Below are positions 12,201-23,780 of a stretch of 64,000 nucleotides of DNA, piece after piece. This DNA is from Gavia stellata (Eukaryota; Chordata; Aves; Gaviiformes; Gaviidae): contig NC_082597.1 in assembly GCF_030936135.1 (NCBI RefSeq), positions 73,452,495-73,516,494 of the forward strand, read 5' to 3'. Both the position numbers and the translations under genes were made by a program. Every line of letters begins with the position of its first letter. Position 1 is the first letter of the stretch. The notes under the pieces are model-generated. The model saw only the letters and a program-made list of their open reading frames with translations. It made no database searches and was not told where the DNA came from.

Positions 12201-14209
12201 AGCCTTGTCTCCCCGCCCCAACAGTGTATATGAGCCTGTGCAGACAATTTCCTCAGCTGAGCCGTGGATAATAAAGATCCACATTGTGATTTTAAGGGTA
12301 TAAAACACATCCTCTAAGGATCTCTGTTTAGATAGGTTTGAAGCTATCAAGCCTTTTGTTTGGCTTGACATAAGCCTATCACTGGGCAATAAAACTCACT
12401 GATACGCAAGGTAAGGGTCACTAACAGTAGAACTGGAAACTTTCTTTACAGTTGTACAGGTACAAAATCTTGAAATATTACTGGGATAGAATAAGAAGAC
12501 AATCCGCTCCAACCAACTTTGAGGTCACTGATTAAAAGAACTGACCTTAAATTCAAACAAAGTTTATAAAATCTTTCTGGTTTGTTAGTTGATTCAATAA
12601 AAAGCTCATTAAGTAGTTCTCTTTTGTTAGTTACCCTGTCATATCTTAAGATAGTGCAGAAATTAGCTGAACCAGCTTTTAATCCTAAACTTCCTCTTTT
12701 AAGTTGCCCTGTTAGTTTCCAAGACAGTAGATACGTAAGCACCAGCTGAAACGGTAGGATAGATTTGGTCACTATTGTCACACACAGCAATCGAGAGATT
12801 GCTGTAGACATGAGGGTCACTAATACATGCTCAGCCAACATAATATATTTTCAAAGAATAAGAAATATTAAAATGAGTGATTACCAATTTCAAAGCTTCC
12901 ATTAATGATCCCCACTAAAGAAGCCGGAATATTAAATTGTTTCTCTATCTGTGTGTACATGCTGTTCATGTAAGCACCAGACATCGTTTTACCAACAAAT
13001 GCAAGTGATAATGCCAGCAGAAATACCTAGGAAGGAAAGAGGACAATGCATAAAGAATTCAAAGTTATATATTTAGGAATATTCTGTGGTTATTTTCCCC
13101 ATCAAAGATGTGCTTCCAGATAAAACAATTGAACAGTCCTGATCCACTGATATGTGTGTAAATACAAGTTCAAACCCCGTCATCTACCCTTGTCCACAGT
13201 TATGGCTTCACTAAACCAAAAAAATGAAGAAAGATTTTGTTCCTCACCTGCTCCCATTGACCAAGACTGTCTTCAGAAACCTTAAGGCCCATTTCCCCAG
13301 CCAAGACAGGCACAGCACAGCCTCTCCCACCGTGTGTCTGCTGCAAGATTGCCATCTGCAGGACTGTATAACGTCTGCAGCCAGACCAGGGTGCAAAGAC
13401 CTTCGCACCCTTTGCTCATCTGAATGATAAATTACCTGCAGAACTAAGATCGTTTTCTTTCATCGAATTACTTGATCGAGTATCTGCTCTCCCACCTCAG
13501 TAGAGGTCATAAGCCCAGAACAAGTAATTTCAAACAGAAGTAGTAAATAGTGTGTCTTTTTTACAAGAATATAGTACCAATTGATAGCAAAAAAAATAAA
13601 CATGAATATACACAGTAGTATTCAAACCCTTTTATCTTTAGGGTTCTTAATAAACATTATTTATGAAATAAAATCAATAATATTTTTAAATACATCTGTT
13701 GCAAATGCTAAAACGCATAAGTAATGTATTTGGGCTTTGAATTACTATTAAAAACAAGCTATTTTGCAACCTTTTATAGAACTTCTTGACAACTTGAATA
13801 GTCTAGGATACATCAACAGCCAATTTTTACTGCCATGTCACAATCAGTAAGGCTCATTTCACAGGTTTAAGAAGAAATGGTAAACATGTCAGACTAGGGG
13901 GATTACACAGATTCAGAGGTGGAGCTCCAAAGGAGCAATCAACCATACCTCCAGGACATCACAGAGTGTAAAGTTCAGGGACATAAAAAGCAACACATGA
14001 TTGCATACAAACTTGCTTGACCTTGGTTAAGGCATTAAGGATAAGGATTATTCATTCATTTAGCCTAGATTGTAACTTTTACCAAACCACTGTAAGTGCA
14101 AGCAATTACAGTTGTGTGTTCATAAAAAATTCCTAAAATATTTCTGTACCTTCAGCTTGGAAATGCAGCTGAAATTGTCCCCTGCATGTGGCTTCTCAGC
14201 TTCTTTCAT
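70..14209 (-). CDS. SLCO1A2: OATP family organic anion transporter, ten coding exons, 3' part outside window
   Basis: Sodium-independent uptake carrier of the plasma membrane for bile salts, steroid conjugates, thyroid hormones and drugs (known role of the family). The coding parts, in transcript order, are 14150-14209, 12885-13026, 10852-10984, 9547-9653, 6109-6255, 5703-5801, 4982-5221, 2692-2856, 987-1182 and 70-235: 1455 nt, 485 codons, no stop. Introns are 307-3291 nt. Most exon lengths (142, 133, 147, 99, 165, 196, 166) are those I recall for mammalian SLCO1 genes. Visible hallmarks are the signature D-x-RWVGAWW at residues 238-246, twelve-helix-type hydrophobic segments, and the cysteine-rich loop 5 in the last exon. 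SLCO1A2 is preferred over 1B and 1C1 because of [12 protein letters not shown] in exon 9 and [11 protein letters not shown] in exon 10, and because it adjoins IAPP. About 185 C-terminal residues are missing to the left. Confidence 0.93.
987..1182 (-). CDS. SLCO1A2: SLCO1A2 coding exon, residues 365-430 (helices 8-9)
   Basis: Acceptor gtttaaatag and donor GAAGG/gtatgt, 196 nt, phase 1 to phase 2. It encodes [15 protein letters not shown], the basic cytoplasmic motif FMKKFKI, helix 9 ([16 protein letters not shown]) and the start of the big fifth extracellular loop ([10 protein letters not shown]). Confidence 0.92.
1458..1483. repeat. 26-base A homopolymer
   Basis: An uninterrupted A run in the SLCO1A2 intron between the exons at 987 and 2692. 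Other A runs of 12-16 bases lie at 23868-23882, 30428-30442, 37804-37836 (interrupted by G), 46197-46208, 50678-50691 and near 53615-53630. Confidence 0.9.
2692..2856 (-). CDS. SLCO1A2: SLCO1A2 coding exon, residues 310-365 (helices 7-8)
   Basis: Acceptor ttcattccag and donor AATTG/gtatgt, 165 nt, phase 1 to phase 1. It encodes [18 protein letters not shown], then [17 protein letters not shown] and SDAIFLIG. The PKYLEQQ-G-S-S/A block matches OATP1A more closely than 1B or 1C. Confidence 0.93.
3865..3989 (+). mobile_element. CR1 LINE 3' fragment
   Basis: Matches the 3' untranslated end of bird CR1 elements: a ggggatatt...ctgtctgaacaca block, then gaccaggtgacctccagagg and gtcccttccaacctcaacc, ending at attctgtg. 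It is about 125 bp and 5'-truncated, as is usual. It lies in the SLCO1A2 intron between the exons at 2692 and 4982, antisense to the gene. Confidence 0.85.
4982..5221 (-). CDS. SLCO1A2: SLCO1A2 coding exon, residues 230-310 (OATP signature, intracellular loop)
   Basis: Acceptor ttttttttatag before 5221, 240 nt, phase 1 to phase 1. It encodes the OATP signature [13 protein letters not shown] at helix 6 (residues 238-250), then a polar cytoplasmic loop rich in Glu and Lys ([15 protein letters not shown]). The 3' end reads AAAG/gcaagt: a GC donor with otherwise perfect consensus. No GT donor nearby keeps the frame into the next exon. Confidence 0.92.
5703..5801 (-). CDS. SLCO1A2: SLCO1A2 coding exon, residues 197-230 (helix 5)
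   Basis: Acceptor ttctactttag and donor TGCAG/gtaatg, 99 nt, phase 1 to phase 1. It encodes the hydrophobic stretch [20 protein letters not shown] and the start of the third extracellular loop. IGP-x-x-G is a family block. Confidence 0.92.
6109..6255 (-). CDS. SLCO1A2: SLCO1A2 coding exon, residues 148-197 (helix 4, GMGETP motif)
   Basis: Acceptor ttattcacag and donor CCTGG/gtaaat, 147 nt, phase 1 to phase 1. It encodes [20 protein letters not shown], then [21 protein letters not shown]. The NxxRGxGETP and DDFA/EDFA blocks are diagnostic for OATP carriers. Confidence 0.93.
6590..7035 (+). mobile_element. CR1 LINE fragment from the reverse transcriptase region
   Basis: A decayed piece of CR1 ORF2. 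Around 6850-6965 it encodes GVPQGP, then LFNIF-NDLD and FADDTKLG, the reverse transcriptase box with the catalytic Asp pair. Frame and stop changes upstream and the lack of ORF2's remainder show it is dead. It lies in the intron between the SLCO1A2 exons at 6109 and 9547. The 3' UTR part of CR1 is not visible after 7035. Confidence 0.85.
9547..9653 (-). CDS. SLCO1A2: SLCO1A2 coding exon, residues 112-148 (second extracellular loop)
   Basis: Acceptor ttcaaacag and donor GCAG/gtatga, 107 nt, phase 2 to phase 1. This is the variable extracellular loop between helices 3 and 4. It has two N-glycosylation sequons, N124-F-S and N134-Q-S, and one cysteine (C131). The low similarity to mammalian 1A2 is normal for this loop. 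The exon is placed by phase and position rather than by sequence match. Confidence 0.85.
9786..10050 (+). mobile_element. CR1 LINE 3' end with internal deletion
   Basis: The left part (to about 9950) is the conserved CR1 block gcagcctgtt...gtgaagaaatttttcctaat...cttgaggcc. The right part is the terminal block cacttcgggatg...ggttggacttgatgatctt...ttccaacc, ending at attctgtgat. The sequence normally between them is missing, so the two blocks meet near 9945-9955. It lies in the intron between the SLCO1A2 exons at 9547 and 10852, antisense to the gene. Confidence 0.85.
10852..10984 (-). CDS. SLCO1A2: SLCO1A2 coding exon, residues 68-112 (helices 2-3)
   Basis: The acceptor tttttgcag is followed by GCAACTTG and the donor is TGGAAG/gtgagt, 133 nt, phase 1 to phase 2. 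It encodes [18 protein letters not shown], the family-wide SYFG-x-KLHRP motif between helices 2 and 3, then a third hydrophobic segment ending PHFLFG. Confidence 0.92.
12446..12841 (-). other. 131-codon open frame in an SLCO1A2 intron
   Basis: Lies between the SLCO1A2 exons at 10852 and 12885, on the gene's own strand. It opens with [19 protein letters not shown] and ends just before typical intron sequence. No splice signals join it to the transporter frame and no domain is recognised. It is either chance or the decayed remains of a repeat. Confidence 0.2.
12885..13026 (-). CDS. SLCO1A2: SLCO1A2 coding exon, residues 21-68 (helix 1 and first loop)
   Basis: Enters in phase 0 after ttcctag and leaves in phase 1 at ATTG/gtaatc, 142 nt. 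It encodes helix 1 ([17 protein letters not shown]) and the conserved run [15 protein letters not shown], followed by NGSFEIG. This is one of the most conserved OATP blocks. Confidence 0.92.
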
Positions 14210-14261
14210 GTTGCCTTTTTTAATTGATCCTGGTGTCTGTTTCTGAGTCTGTCCAATGTTC
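14150..14261 (-). CDS. SLCO1A2: SLCO1A2 first standard coding exon (residues 1-20) with 5' UTR
   Basis: The acceptor lies after a long pyrimidine run and reads tgtattag before base 14261. The donor is CTGAAG/gtacag after 14150. The ATG is at 14209-14207 with A at -3. It encodes MKEAEK to CISKLK, the cytoplasmic N-terminus ending in the family's conserved x-LK just before helix 1. The 52 nt before the ATG are open in frame, with 17 codons and an entry phase of 2. An upstream exon could therefore extend the protein, as discussed under the exon at 41527-41676. Confidence 0.9.
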
Positions 14262-17200
14262 CTAATACAGTGTTGAAAAAGACAAAAGAAAAAAAGAAAC
14301 ATTTTTGTCCCATATTTGCAAACAATCAGATTCCTCCTAAGATATTTGAGCATCTTCCTTAAATAAATACAAACTGGATTCCAACAAAACTGGATTCCGA
14401 CAAAAGCTACAAGCCTATAAACTTTATTTTAATCAAGAAAATTTGACATGTGAATATCAACAATTAACAGCTAGCTATTTCTCATCAAACACTGAATGCT
14501 GTCAGCAGCATACAACCAGTAAGCAAAGAAAAGGGAGTTTCTGAGGGCAAGCTAGTTTGTCTCTAATACAGCTTTTTGGTCTTCTTCAAAAGCATTTGGT
14601 ACTGACCACTGTGGGAGACAGAACTATGAAGACCTCGATGTTTGACTGACAGATACCTGTCTCCATGGTCTTTATTTACTATGTCTGTCCTTCCACGCCA
14701 TAAAAAGGACATTTAGTTCTGCTCTGCATGTTCTATTGAGCCCTCCCCTCTGCCACTGGCATCAATGTAAATTTGTTAATTTTAATAGTAACTGTATTGG
14801 AGACTAGTATCTTGGCATTAAAATTAGAAGGAGAAAAAATAAAACCAAAACCACCAGATCAACTTAAGTTCTAAATGGAAACAAACCAGACTCCGTTCTG
14901 CTTCCCCTCCCAAGATTTGCAAAAATATCCCTCTTTATTTGCCTGCCTACTTTTAGTCATCTCCGTCTTGACTTGATGGTTAGAGCTTCTGGTAGTGCTA
15001 AGCTACCTGCTTTCTTACACATCTTACGTATTTCCCAAAAATGTGTTCAAAGAAGGAGCAATATATTCTGGGGACTTGTAATACACTTACCTGTAAAAGC
15101 CCCTACACATCTGAGGGTTAGCGTGATGAGTTAAGCAGGGAGAACACCAGTTTAAAGAAGATTTCTCTCTAAGGATTGCCACAAAGGCTTCATTAAATCA
15201 AGTTATTCAATACGGTTCCCTCTGCCTAATGGAGTAAGCTGAAGAAAACCAGGGCAATTCAGAGCCCTACCTTACAGTCGGGATGGATGTAGGTTAATTT
15301 CCTCTTTTTCGTCTCGAACACACTTTCCAAGCGTGATCTTGTTGCACTTGCTCTTCTCTATGTTTTCCACTTCGTGAAGCCACGGCTGGGAAGCAAGTTG
15401 TCCTTGACAAACCCACCAATAGGACTGAATTGCCTTTCACATTCTTCAACCCAACAACCCCCCCAGTCAATTTCTTCAAACACTAATTTCTACAGCAATG
15501 TTAATCCTCTCAAATGTGTTTCTTAACTAACTTGATTCCTAGCAAATTCATGGGCATTAACTCCTTCTGCAGCTACCTCCTCATTTTCAGTCTCTAAAAG
15601 TGTAATGCATTATTATAGCATTCCTGGAAATACTTACTCTACAATTAAGTGTAGGTAGTCAGCAACTTGGACAATTAACTATGATATATAAATAGTTTGC
15701 ATTTCTGCTTTGCTTAAAGATGCTTACACAAACTGTATTCAATCACCAGTAATAAACTGTGCTCATAGAGCTTTGAACTTTCTTTGCAATTTGGTATAAA
15801 AGTTTATATCACAGGGAATCATTTATGCCTTATCTTAATACTGCTTTTTTCAGACTGTAACCCACCTGTGATGCCAAAAAGTGAGCAACAGAACAACAGA
15901 TTGCAGTCCCCTATGTCTGTCCTCTTCTGCTCCTAGGAGTTGGCAATGGGATTCCTAGGATCAGCACAGCTGTAAGGAAATTATCTCCTTCAGTGAACAT
16001 CAGTTAGTATCTCTTTAGCCAACAGCAAGAGGAGAGGCAGCTTATGCTACTAGGATATTCACGTTGTGACTAAGTTTTGGTACAAACCAGTTGAGGAATT
16101 TGTGCAGGCCAGGTGAGACTATGTATTTATGCAAAAGTTTGCCCCAGGGTTCTGATTGACCTAGCAGCTATCATGTAAACACCTACACTTGAATCCTACT
16201 CATAAGCCTCCAGTGCCCACTGAAATTTCAGGGAAGAGGTCAATAAAATCCCTCCTTACAGGATCTTACTCCTTCCACTTCTGCACCGAGTTTGGAACAT
16301 ATTTATGGCAGGCTAAGAAGTTAGCTAGCAGCAACATCACAACTGCCTTTTCCAGCCATCTCCACTACTGGACTAAATTTCCACAGGCAACCAGAAAGAC
16401 AGAGAAGTAATCGGAAGACTTGTTTCTAGAAAACGACCACTTTACATAGTGCACAAAAACCAAAAGCACACAGTGTGGGCAGTTTTAGTACAGGCTACAG
16501 CTACAAAGCAGATGCATAAAGTACAGCTGATGTAACTTGGGCTGAACGAGGTTGGCTTAAAAACGAAGCGGGTAGATCCTGTGTGGTTCAAAGCAGGCAT
16601 ATTCAGTGTGGCTGACAACGGCAGGCAGGCTAGCATTGAGAGACGCGAGTTTGGACCCGTTTGTCCTACAGAAACCCATATATACATTTTACAGTTTTAA
16701 ACCACATTTCATCTTAGCTAACCAATAAAAAAGAGAACAAAAGCACACAATTATCTGGATTTAAATGTCTAGGAAGCAATATTCCGCAAGTTGCCTTGCC
16801 TGAGTCCCAAGGGAACATCTTATTTTCAAGGTAAAATGCATCTTCCATTTGGCTCAGCTTAGTTATACGGATAAACTGGTAAATCCTTGTTTTGTTTACA
16901 AACAGGATTAAAAATCACAAGGTAACCAAGCAGAGGGCAATTATAGTGTCAGAATTTTTAACTCATTTATTTTACCAGTTGCAAAAAGCACTTTGAAATC
17001 TTGCTTTACTAGGCACAGTTCAAACTGTTACTCAAATGCAATTACACTAATGTTAGACTGAGACAAAGGAAAATATTCTCATGGAAAAACAATTAGGTAC
17101 TTACAGTTTTGAAAAGGTTTTCAGAAGAAATGACTGATAACGTGTGCTTAAACTTTGACCTTTATTCTAAATTGTTGAAAATTAACCCAAGTATACTTAT

Positions 17201-20200
17201 TGCAGAATTTGTGGTTTTGCCAAATGGTTTCAGCTGTGCATTTTAGAGTACTCACTCAGATGTGAAAGGCACGGGCTGAGTTCTTCATTAGAAAAAAATT
17301 AAGCCCATCTCTTTCTCTTCCTCACCAAAAAAGGTCAAGAGCTACAGCAGTGCCAGATCCCTGAAGATGAAGTGCTGACACTCCGGCCCACTGAAGACAT
17401 CTGGAGAGTTCCCACAAGCAAGAAAGAAACTTCAAGAGTGTACATAACTGTGTAGATTTACAGGTTAAGCAGTGTCCTAGCAAAGGGTGACACAAGGTCA
17501 GACTGGAAGAGGGGAATGAATTTGTGTTTCTCACATCTTGAGGGGGTGTTTAAGCCTGGAGTTAGTTGATGGAAAGCAGGACAGGCATAATTATTGGCCT
17601 CTTCTTGCTATCTTGGAAAGATTGGGAAGAAAGTGTAGCCCTTCCCAGTTGGTGTAAATCACTCAGAGGCTCAGCTGTAAGGCAGAAATGGGTCTGAACC
17701 AAAAGTGGAGAAAATTACCTCAGCCCCTGAAGCACAGAGGCATAATATCGCTCTCCTCAGCATCCCCAGCTGCTGGTCTTCACTGTTTCTTCTGAGTGTA
17801 ACAGCCTTTCTGGATCTATTTTTGAAGTATCCAAGTTTAACTACCTACTATATAACTGGGCTGCTGTTAATTCTAGAAGGTGGCAAAGATCTGGATAATC
17901 AGGCACTGCAACATTCACTAGGAGCACCCTTTCCTTTGGGACTTTTGTGAAATGATGATGGTTCACCACACAAAAGTGAAAGATAAAAAAGCTGCCTACA
18001 GTCACATAGCCTCTGTGTTTGTCCTGCAGGCTGGGGTGCTGTTAGTTATTGATTACTGACATCACAAAATCGGAGAGTAGTTTGACCAAGCATAAGTAGT
18101 GTGACAAGAACAGATTATGTGACTTTGATCAGATCAGGTAGACATCAGGTCTAAGAATCAGTAGATACACCATCAAGTACTGGTGCTGAAGCAGGTTTCA
18201 TCTGTGACCTTAAGTTTCTTGATGATACTTGTGTTTGTCTCCCTCACAGGAATAACTACTAATGTACATGAAAAGCCTAAATGCAAGGTCTAAAAAGTGT
18301 GGTGAGGGTGGGATTGGGATTAATGAAAGCCTAGCTTTGAGCACAGCCTCCAGGGCAGTGTTTCTCAGCTTTCTCAGAAGCACCCAGCCTTCCTGAAAAA
18401 TCCCCCTGGACTATCACATACCCTGTATGGTAGGGCTGCTGGGAGTGGGAAATAAGAGACTGGCCAGGTACTTGGCATTTTCGATACACGGTATGGTTTT
18501 GTCTCACAAACTTGCAACTCTGCTGCTGTACTGAAAAGCATTTTGTAGATCCCTTGCTGATGCCTTACAGACCACTGGTGGCTGAGGATCCTGGCCTGCT
18601 CAGTGCTGCACCAGAGCATGAGGTAAGGCAAATTTCCCTGTTATTTCTTATAATAAAAGTTCACAACTGTAAATTTCTGAAAGGACATCTTCTCAGTTCT
18701 CACACACTAGAAAATTTCTCAAGTGAAAAATCTATTAACATGCTTCCAATATGTGAAAAGCTTCATTCTCCCTCAGAAAATATACTTTTCATAAGAGCTA
18801 TAGCGCTGCTTTCTGCTCTCACTTCATGATGGTCTCCAAATCACACCTGATGGCTGTCTGTACTGGGATTTTGCTCATACAGTTTAAGCAGAAATAGAAA
18901 TTCTGTTTCCACCTTTGATTTCCTTTAACTAAAATCTGAGGCAAAGCCTTATTTCCCATTAAGATATTTGGAGAGTTTTCTTGCATTTTGTATTTTCTCC
19001 ACTTACCCATTGCCACTTTTGGAAAAATAAAAAATCCTCTGACAAAATCAGACGAAAATATAAAGACAGCAGTCCAAGTTCTGCCACATACTGCTTTGTG
19101 TTCACAGAAGACAGTACAATGAAAAAGCAATAGGGAACAGAGGTAGAAAAAGGCTGAGTATAAAGCTGCCTTAACTCCATGTGGCCATCCTTGCTCCCCT
19201 TAAAAAAACAGCTAAAGGTGATGAGGGGTGAGGATACGGCCTACCAAAACGGCAGTTATTCAACAGTGTATGTCAACAGAAATGTAGTGTTCATTCAGGT
19301 GTAAAGTGACTTCTCTCCTGTACCCATACCATGTGCAACAGCCCTCTGTGTGTGACTAAACCTTGTTCTATGTAGGAGAGAAGTTTCGATGTCATTAGAG
19401 CATTACCCTTGCTTTTGCATTAAACATATCTTAGCTTCAGTATTCTAATTGTAATAGTTCTGGAAATCTGCCTGCAGGCACCTAATCAAGAGACTTGGCT
19501 AGAATGCACAGGGAATTTGATATATGATATTTATTTTAATTGATTAGAAACTGGAAATGTAGATCTCAGTTTAGTTGCTTTTTATCCTGTGTCTAGCTAT
19601 TACAAGAGCTTACCAGTCCTTTCTTCTTTCTCTCTCACCCCATCCATTTTTTTTAATATTTCATCTCATAACTATTTGTGGAATATATTCTACGTATATT
19701 TTATATTTTAATCCATGTGTATTTGGGGGGAGGAGACCTGATTTTGACTACAGAGATCCCTATTTTCAAATCTCCTTATCCACCATAAGGAGGCGGATAA
19801 GTGAGCTGCTGAGATGCGTGCAAGTATTTTTAGTATCTACAGCAAATAAGCAAACCAGTGAAATAAAAGCAATTGTCTGGGGTTTTAATTAAGTATTAAA
19901 TAAATAACCATTAAATAAACTTTGATGAGATGATTGATAGAAAGTCATAAGCACATCACACACAGGACTGTAATTCTACAATCTCAGTAGGATTATTTTG
20001 TTCAATAATAATTTCTGCTCGTGGTGAATAAGGTTGAAGATTCAGATCCAGCAAAGGAATTACAAAAAATGGAAAGCAAAAATTCCGGCCAAATAAGTGT
20101 CTCCTTATAGCAGGCACTTAACAATTTGCTTTAAATACTTCTCTCCGTATCACAGAAAAATAACCCAGGTGGCTGTTTGAAAGTGATTTATAGTTTGTGC

Positions 20201-23200
20201 CTACTATCATATGATTTTCTAGCTCCACTTTAGAGAACTTTGCTTTTAAAATTTCCCCTAGAATTCATCATCAATAATGTGCATTTTAGAAAATGAAGAC
20301 AAATAAGTGCACTCTTTCCTCTTGAAGAAATAATAAAGGGGAAGAAGAAGAAAAAAAATTTACTGTCTTTTTAAAAGTTGAAGTGCCTCTTCAGGATGAT
20401 GGCTTTAATTACTGCATGCATCAGTTATTTCATCTGACTTTTGGGGTTTAAACTCCTATGTACAAAGATTCACATTACCCATTATAAAAGATTTACTCTT
20501 ATACATATCACTCAATTTTGGTCAATTCATATGAGCATATTTGCAAAGTGCCTTAAAGTAGGATCCTATATGCTGAACATTCACAGAAGTCAAAAGAATT
20601 TCACTTACCAATGTGCTTAAGTATGAACTGAGTTTATCTTTAAAAGCAAAATGAAGAAATTGATGTTTCAAGGGCATATTCCTTCAAATACATACATGCA
20701 CACACAGACACACACACACAAAACCAAGAGTTTTCTGAAAGATTGTCTGCATTCAAACCTCTCTGGTGTTCTATTTTTCTGTAGCACCATGAGAAAAGAA
20801 GGACTATTGGAATTACATCAATCTTTGCTTCATGGAGAAAGGGTTTTAGAGACTCCTGCTTACAAATGAACAAAGGCTAGTATCAATTCATTTGGCTCCA
20901 CAGCCTTGGAGGAAGGAAAAATGCCTTTTACAGGGATAACGAAAGAAATCATTCCTATGAAAATAGTGTTTTCCCCCCAAAAAAAAATATTAGACTGAAT
21001 TTATATTTATTTTCATTTTTAGCTACCTGAAAGTGCTGGAGAGCTTTTATATTTTTTCAGGCTTTTTGGGAGTTGAAGGATGCTGGGGGAACATTTTTAG
21101 GGTAAATGTGTGTTCTCAGTCTCAAATTAGCTAATTGTAGCCTGTTTGTGTAGTCTGTGTGCATAAAAAAGTGCCTGAAGGAATACGCCCATAAGGCCAA
21201 TACTTGGGCACTTTAGTGACTTCTGTGAATTTTCATCATTTAGATGTGCTTAGGTGCCACTGGGAAGAACTTACTGTGCAGATCTTGACCTTTATAACCT
21301 GCTTTTGTTTCAGCACACATCCTTCAGCAGTAGCACTGGGGTGCTGAATGAAAGTAGAGTCACGCCCAGGCATTTGCCAGTGATCAGCAACATGTACAAA
21401 TTAAATACCTCTCCAAAAAAATAGGAGCAGAGATATGACATTAACATACGTTCACAAATGCACAGTTTAATATTCAGTAAATTTATGTAAAATGCAGTGC
21501 ATATGGAATTCCATATTTTTTCTCTATTGTGATTAATTCACAGATAATACAGCATTATAGAAAGTCTATGATGTCTTAGCATATTGAATTCCCATCTTCT
21601 TCATGGGATTTCTCCTAAAGGCCATATTTGCACCAAGTTCACTGCTTCCTGCATTATCAGCCCACCGCTTGAGAAGCTGAGACTACAAGTATTTTTTTTT
21701 TTGTCTGGATAGATTTTGTTTGAGGGGCACTCTAATTATTCTAATACTTCAATATAAGGAAAATACCTTGAGAGAGTCAAGTATTTGTATAGCATGAGGT
21801 ATACCCTATTCTTAGCAAGTAGATTTGTTGAAGATCCTCATCTAGAGTCTCACAATAGGTATTAGAGAGAGTCAGATATTTCCAGAGAGTAATTTATCCC
21901 ATCTTAAGACAGCTGTCTAAAATAAGTGGGAGGAAACGGTCTCTGGAGGTGCTCCTTTCTTTCCTTTGATTTGAAAGTCTAGAGAGCTAGCTTAGCCTAG
22001 ATAACTAACTTTTAGACAGATAAAAATCAGGTCAGATGGCACCTGTCCTGGTTATCCCTCCTTATGTCATTCTAAATCTACTCATCTTGGCCAAGGAACA
22101 AAAAAGCCTGTCATCCAGCAGCTCCCAGCCTAAGGTCAGGAGGCCCTTACAATTGCTTATGCAAGCTCACAGGAAATTCAAACGCATAAATGGTGTTCTT
22201 ACGGAAATCAGTAGAAGTTCTCAGTAAAAAATGCAGAGTTTACGTACAATTATTGGTCCTAGTCTAAATGTTATATGCAACGATGAGTTACCTACCAAAA
22301 ATACAGAAGTCACTTCTGGCCTCACTCTAAATGCAATACATGGCTTTGGAAACACTGAGGACTAAGTAGCTCTTTCCCAGCACTGCAGTTGTAAACAACT
22401 ACAAATGTGACTAAATCAGGAAAAGCTGGAAATATGAGCTATGTCTCCACAGAACTGAGCACTACAGCAATCATGGGTTGCACATCCCGTAAGACATAGC
22501 ATGGCAACCCAGGTAAGGATGTCATGACACAGATGAGGTTCACTGTCATTTCCCCCATCAGTTCAGAGCTGGACCACAATCCAAGCAATGTTTAAAACCA
22601 TTTTTTTTCTCAGTTGTATCTCCTGAGATCTGCCTCTGTACTGCAGGCTTATCAGGAGATGGAAGAGAGTTTAAAATTTTGCCCCTCAATAGTACTGATC
22701 AGGACAGTGGCTGTGCAGAGCTGTCATAGTTAAATAGCCATGCAGCTCCCAGTCAAATGGAGGCTAACAGAGAGAATTTCTAACAATGACAACACAGAAT
22801 TTTCTTCTCAGGGTTGTGCCCTGGTCTGGGTACACACTCCAAAAGCTTCACTGCAAAGTCAAACCTTTGAACAGCCCAGAAAAACTGAGTCTGGAAGCCT
22901 CACAAGACAGGCTTTTTCACGTTTTCTCTCCTTTCAGCTGCTTATAGAGGCCACAACATCTGCACAGAGCAAAAAACCTTCTCAAAATATTTTGGGAACC
23001 TACTCTCTCAGAAGACAGAGAGGAAGGATGCAAAATAAAGAAAGATGTAATAATTTAACTGATCCTCCTTTAATCAAAAAATGTATTTATTCAGGGAGTG
23101 GTTATACTAGACTGAGGTAAGTTGTGGGGAGTCACAAGGTCTCATTGTACTGGCCAATTAAGAGACTAATAGGTAAGAGCTTGATCTACACAAGCCAGGT

Positions 23201-23575
23201 GGGGAAGCACCCATCTGCATTTAACAAAGAAACTGGGTGGTGTTTATCCCTGTATATGCAGAAACACAGAGAGGCATAAGACCTTCTGCCCATTTTGAGC
23301 CTGAATTCCGATTTCGTTTGACTATCCAGTAACATTTCCTTTCCTCTCACCTCAACAGAGTGCATGTCAGCTACAGACCAGATGAAGATTCAGGTCTGTC
23401 TTCCATCCTCGACTCTGCCATCGACTCTGTGCATCCCCCTTACTCACCATTGTCTCAATTTTTTCCCCGTAACACAAGAACAATAAATAGTCATTTATAA
23501 CAAGGACTCAGATCCATAGATTGGAGATAATATTGTTTATGTGCAAAAAATTAACTGTTGTCTGTTTTCGTAACT
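14262..23575. other. non-coding stretch upstream of SLCO1A2
   Basis: No conserved exon or named repeat recognised apart from the CA run at 20.7 kb. One donor-like site on the minus strand (CTGTAAG/gtaggg near 15275) follows an open 61-codon frame at 15294-15479. It could mark a proximal 5' UTR exon about 1 kb from the acceptor at 14261, but there is no TATA box. Confidence 0.5.
20695..20721. repeat. short CA microsatellite
   Basis: An imperfect run of CA with two interruptions (acacagacacacac). A similar shorter run lies at about 3069-3085, and an ACAT run at 47138-47157. Confidence 0.7.
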
Positions 23576-23697
23576 ATTTATTTATTTAAACTAGTGAGAC
23601 TGTCATAACAGTTTCTCTCTTAAGAAAGCAGTTTAGCACATTGATTTCCACTTGTATGGACTTGGGCATTTTGCTTTTGTTATAGCAGAACAGGTTC

Positions 23698-23780
23698 ATG
23701 TCTTCCAGCCTTGTGGCAAACTTTATGGAGACATAAAATTCTTTATTCTTTCTAAAATTTGCCACAAGGCTGGAAGACAT
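23698..23780. repeat. perfect 23-bp inverted repeat with 37-bp loop
   Basis: The left arm 23698-23720 and right arm 23758-23780 are exact reverse complements, centred on cttccagccttgtggc. The RNA would form a stable hairpin on either strand. It is not part of any recognisable transposon. Confidence 0.9.
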
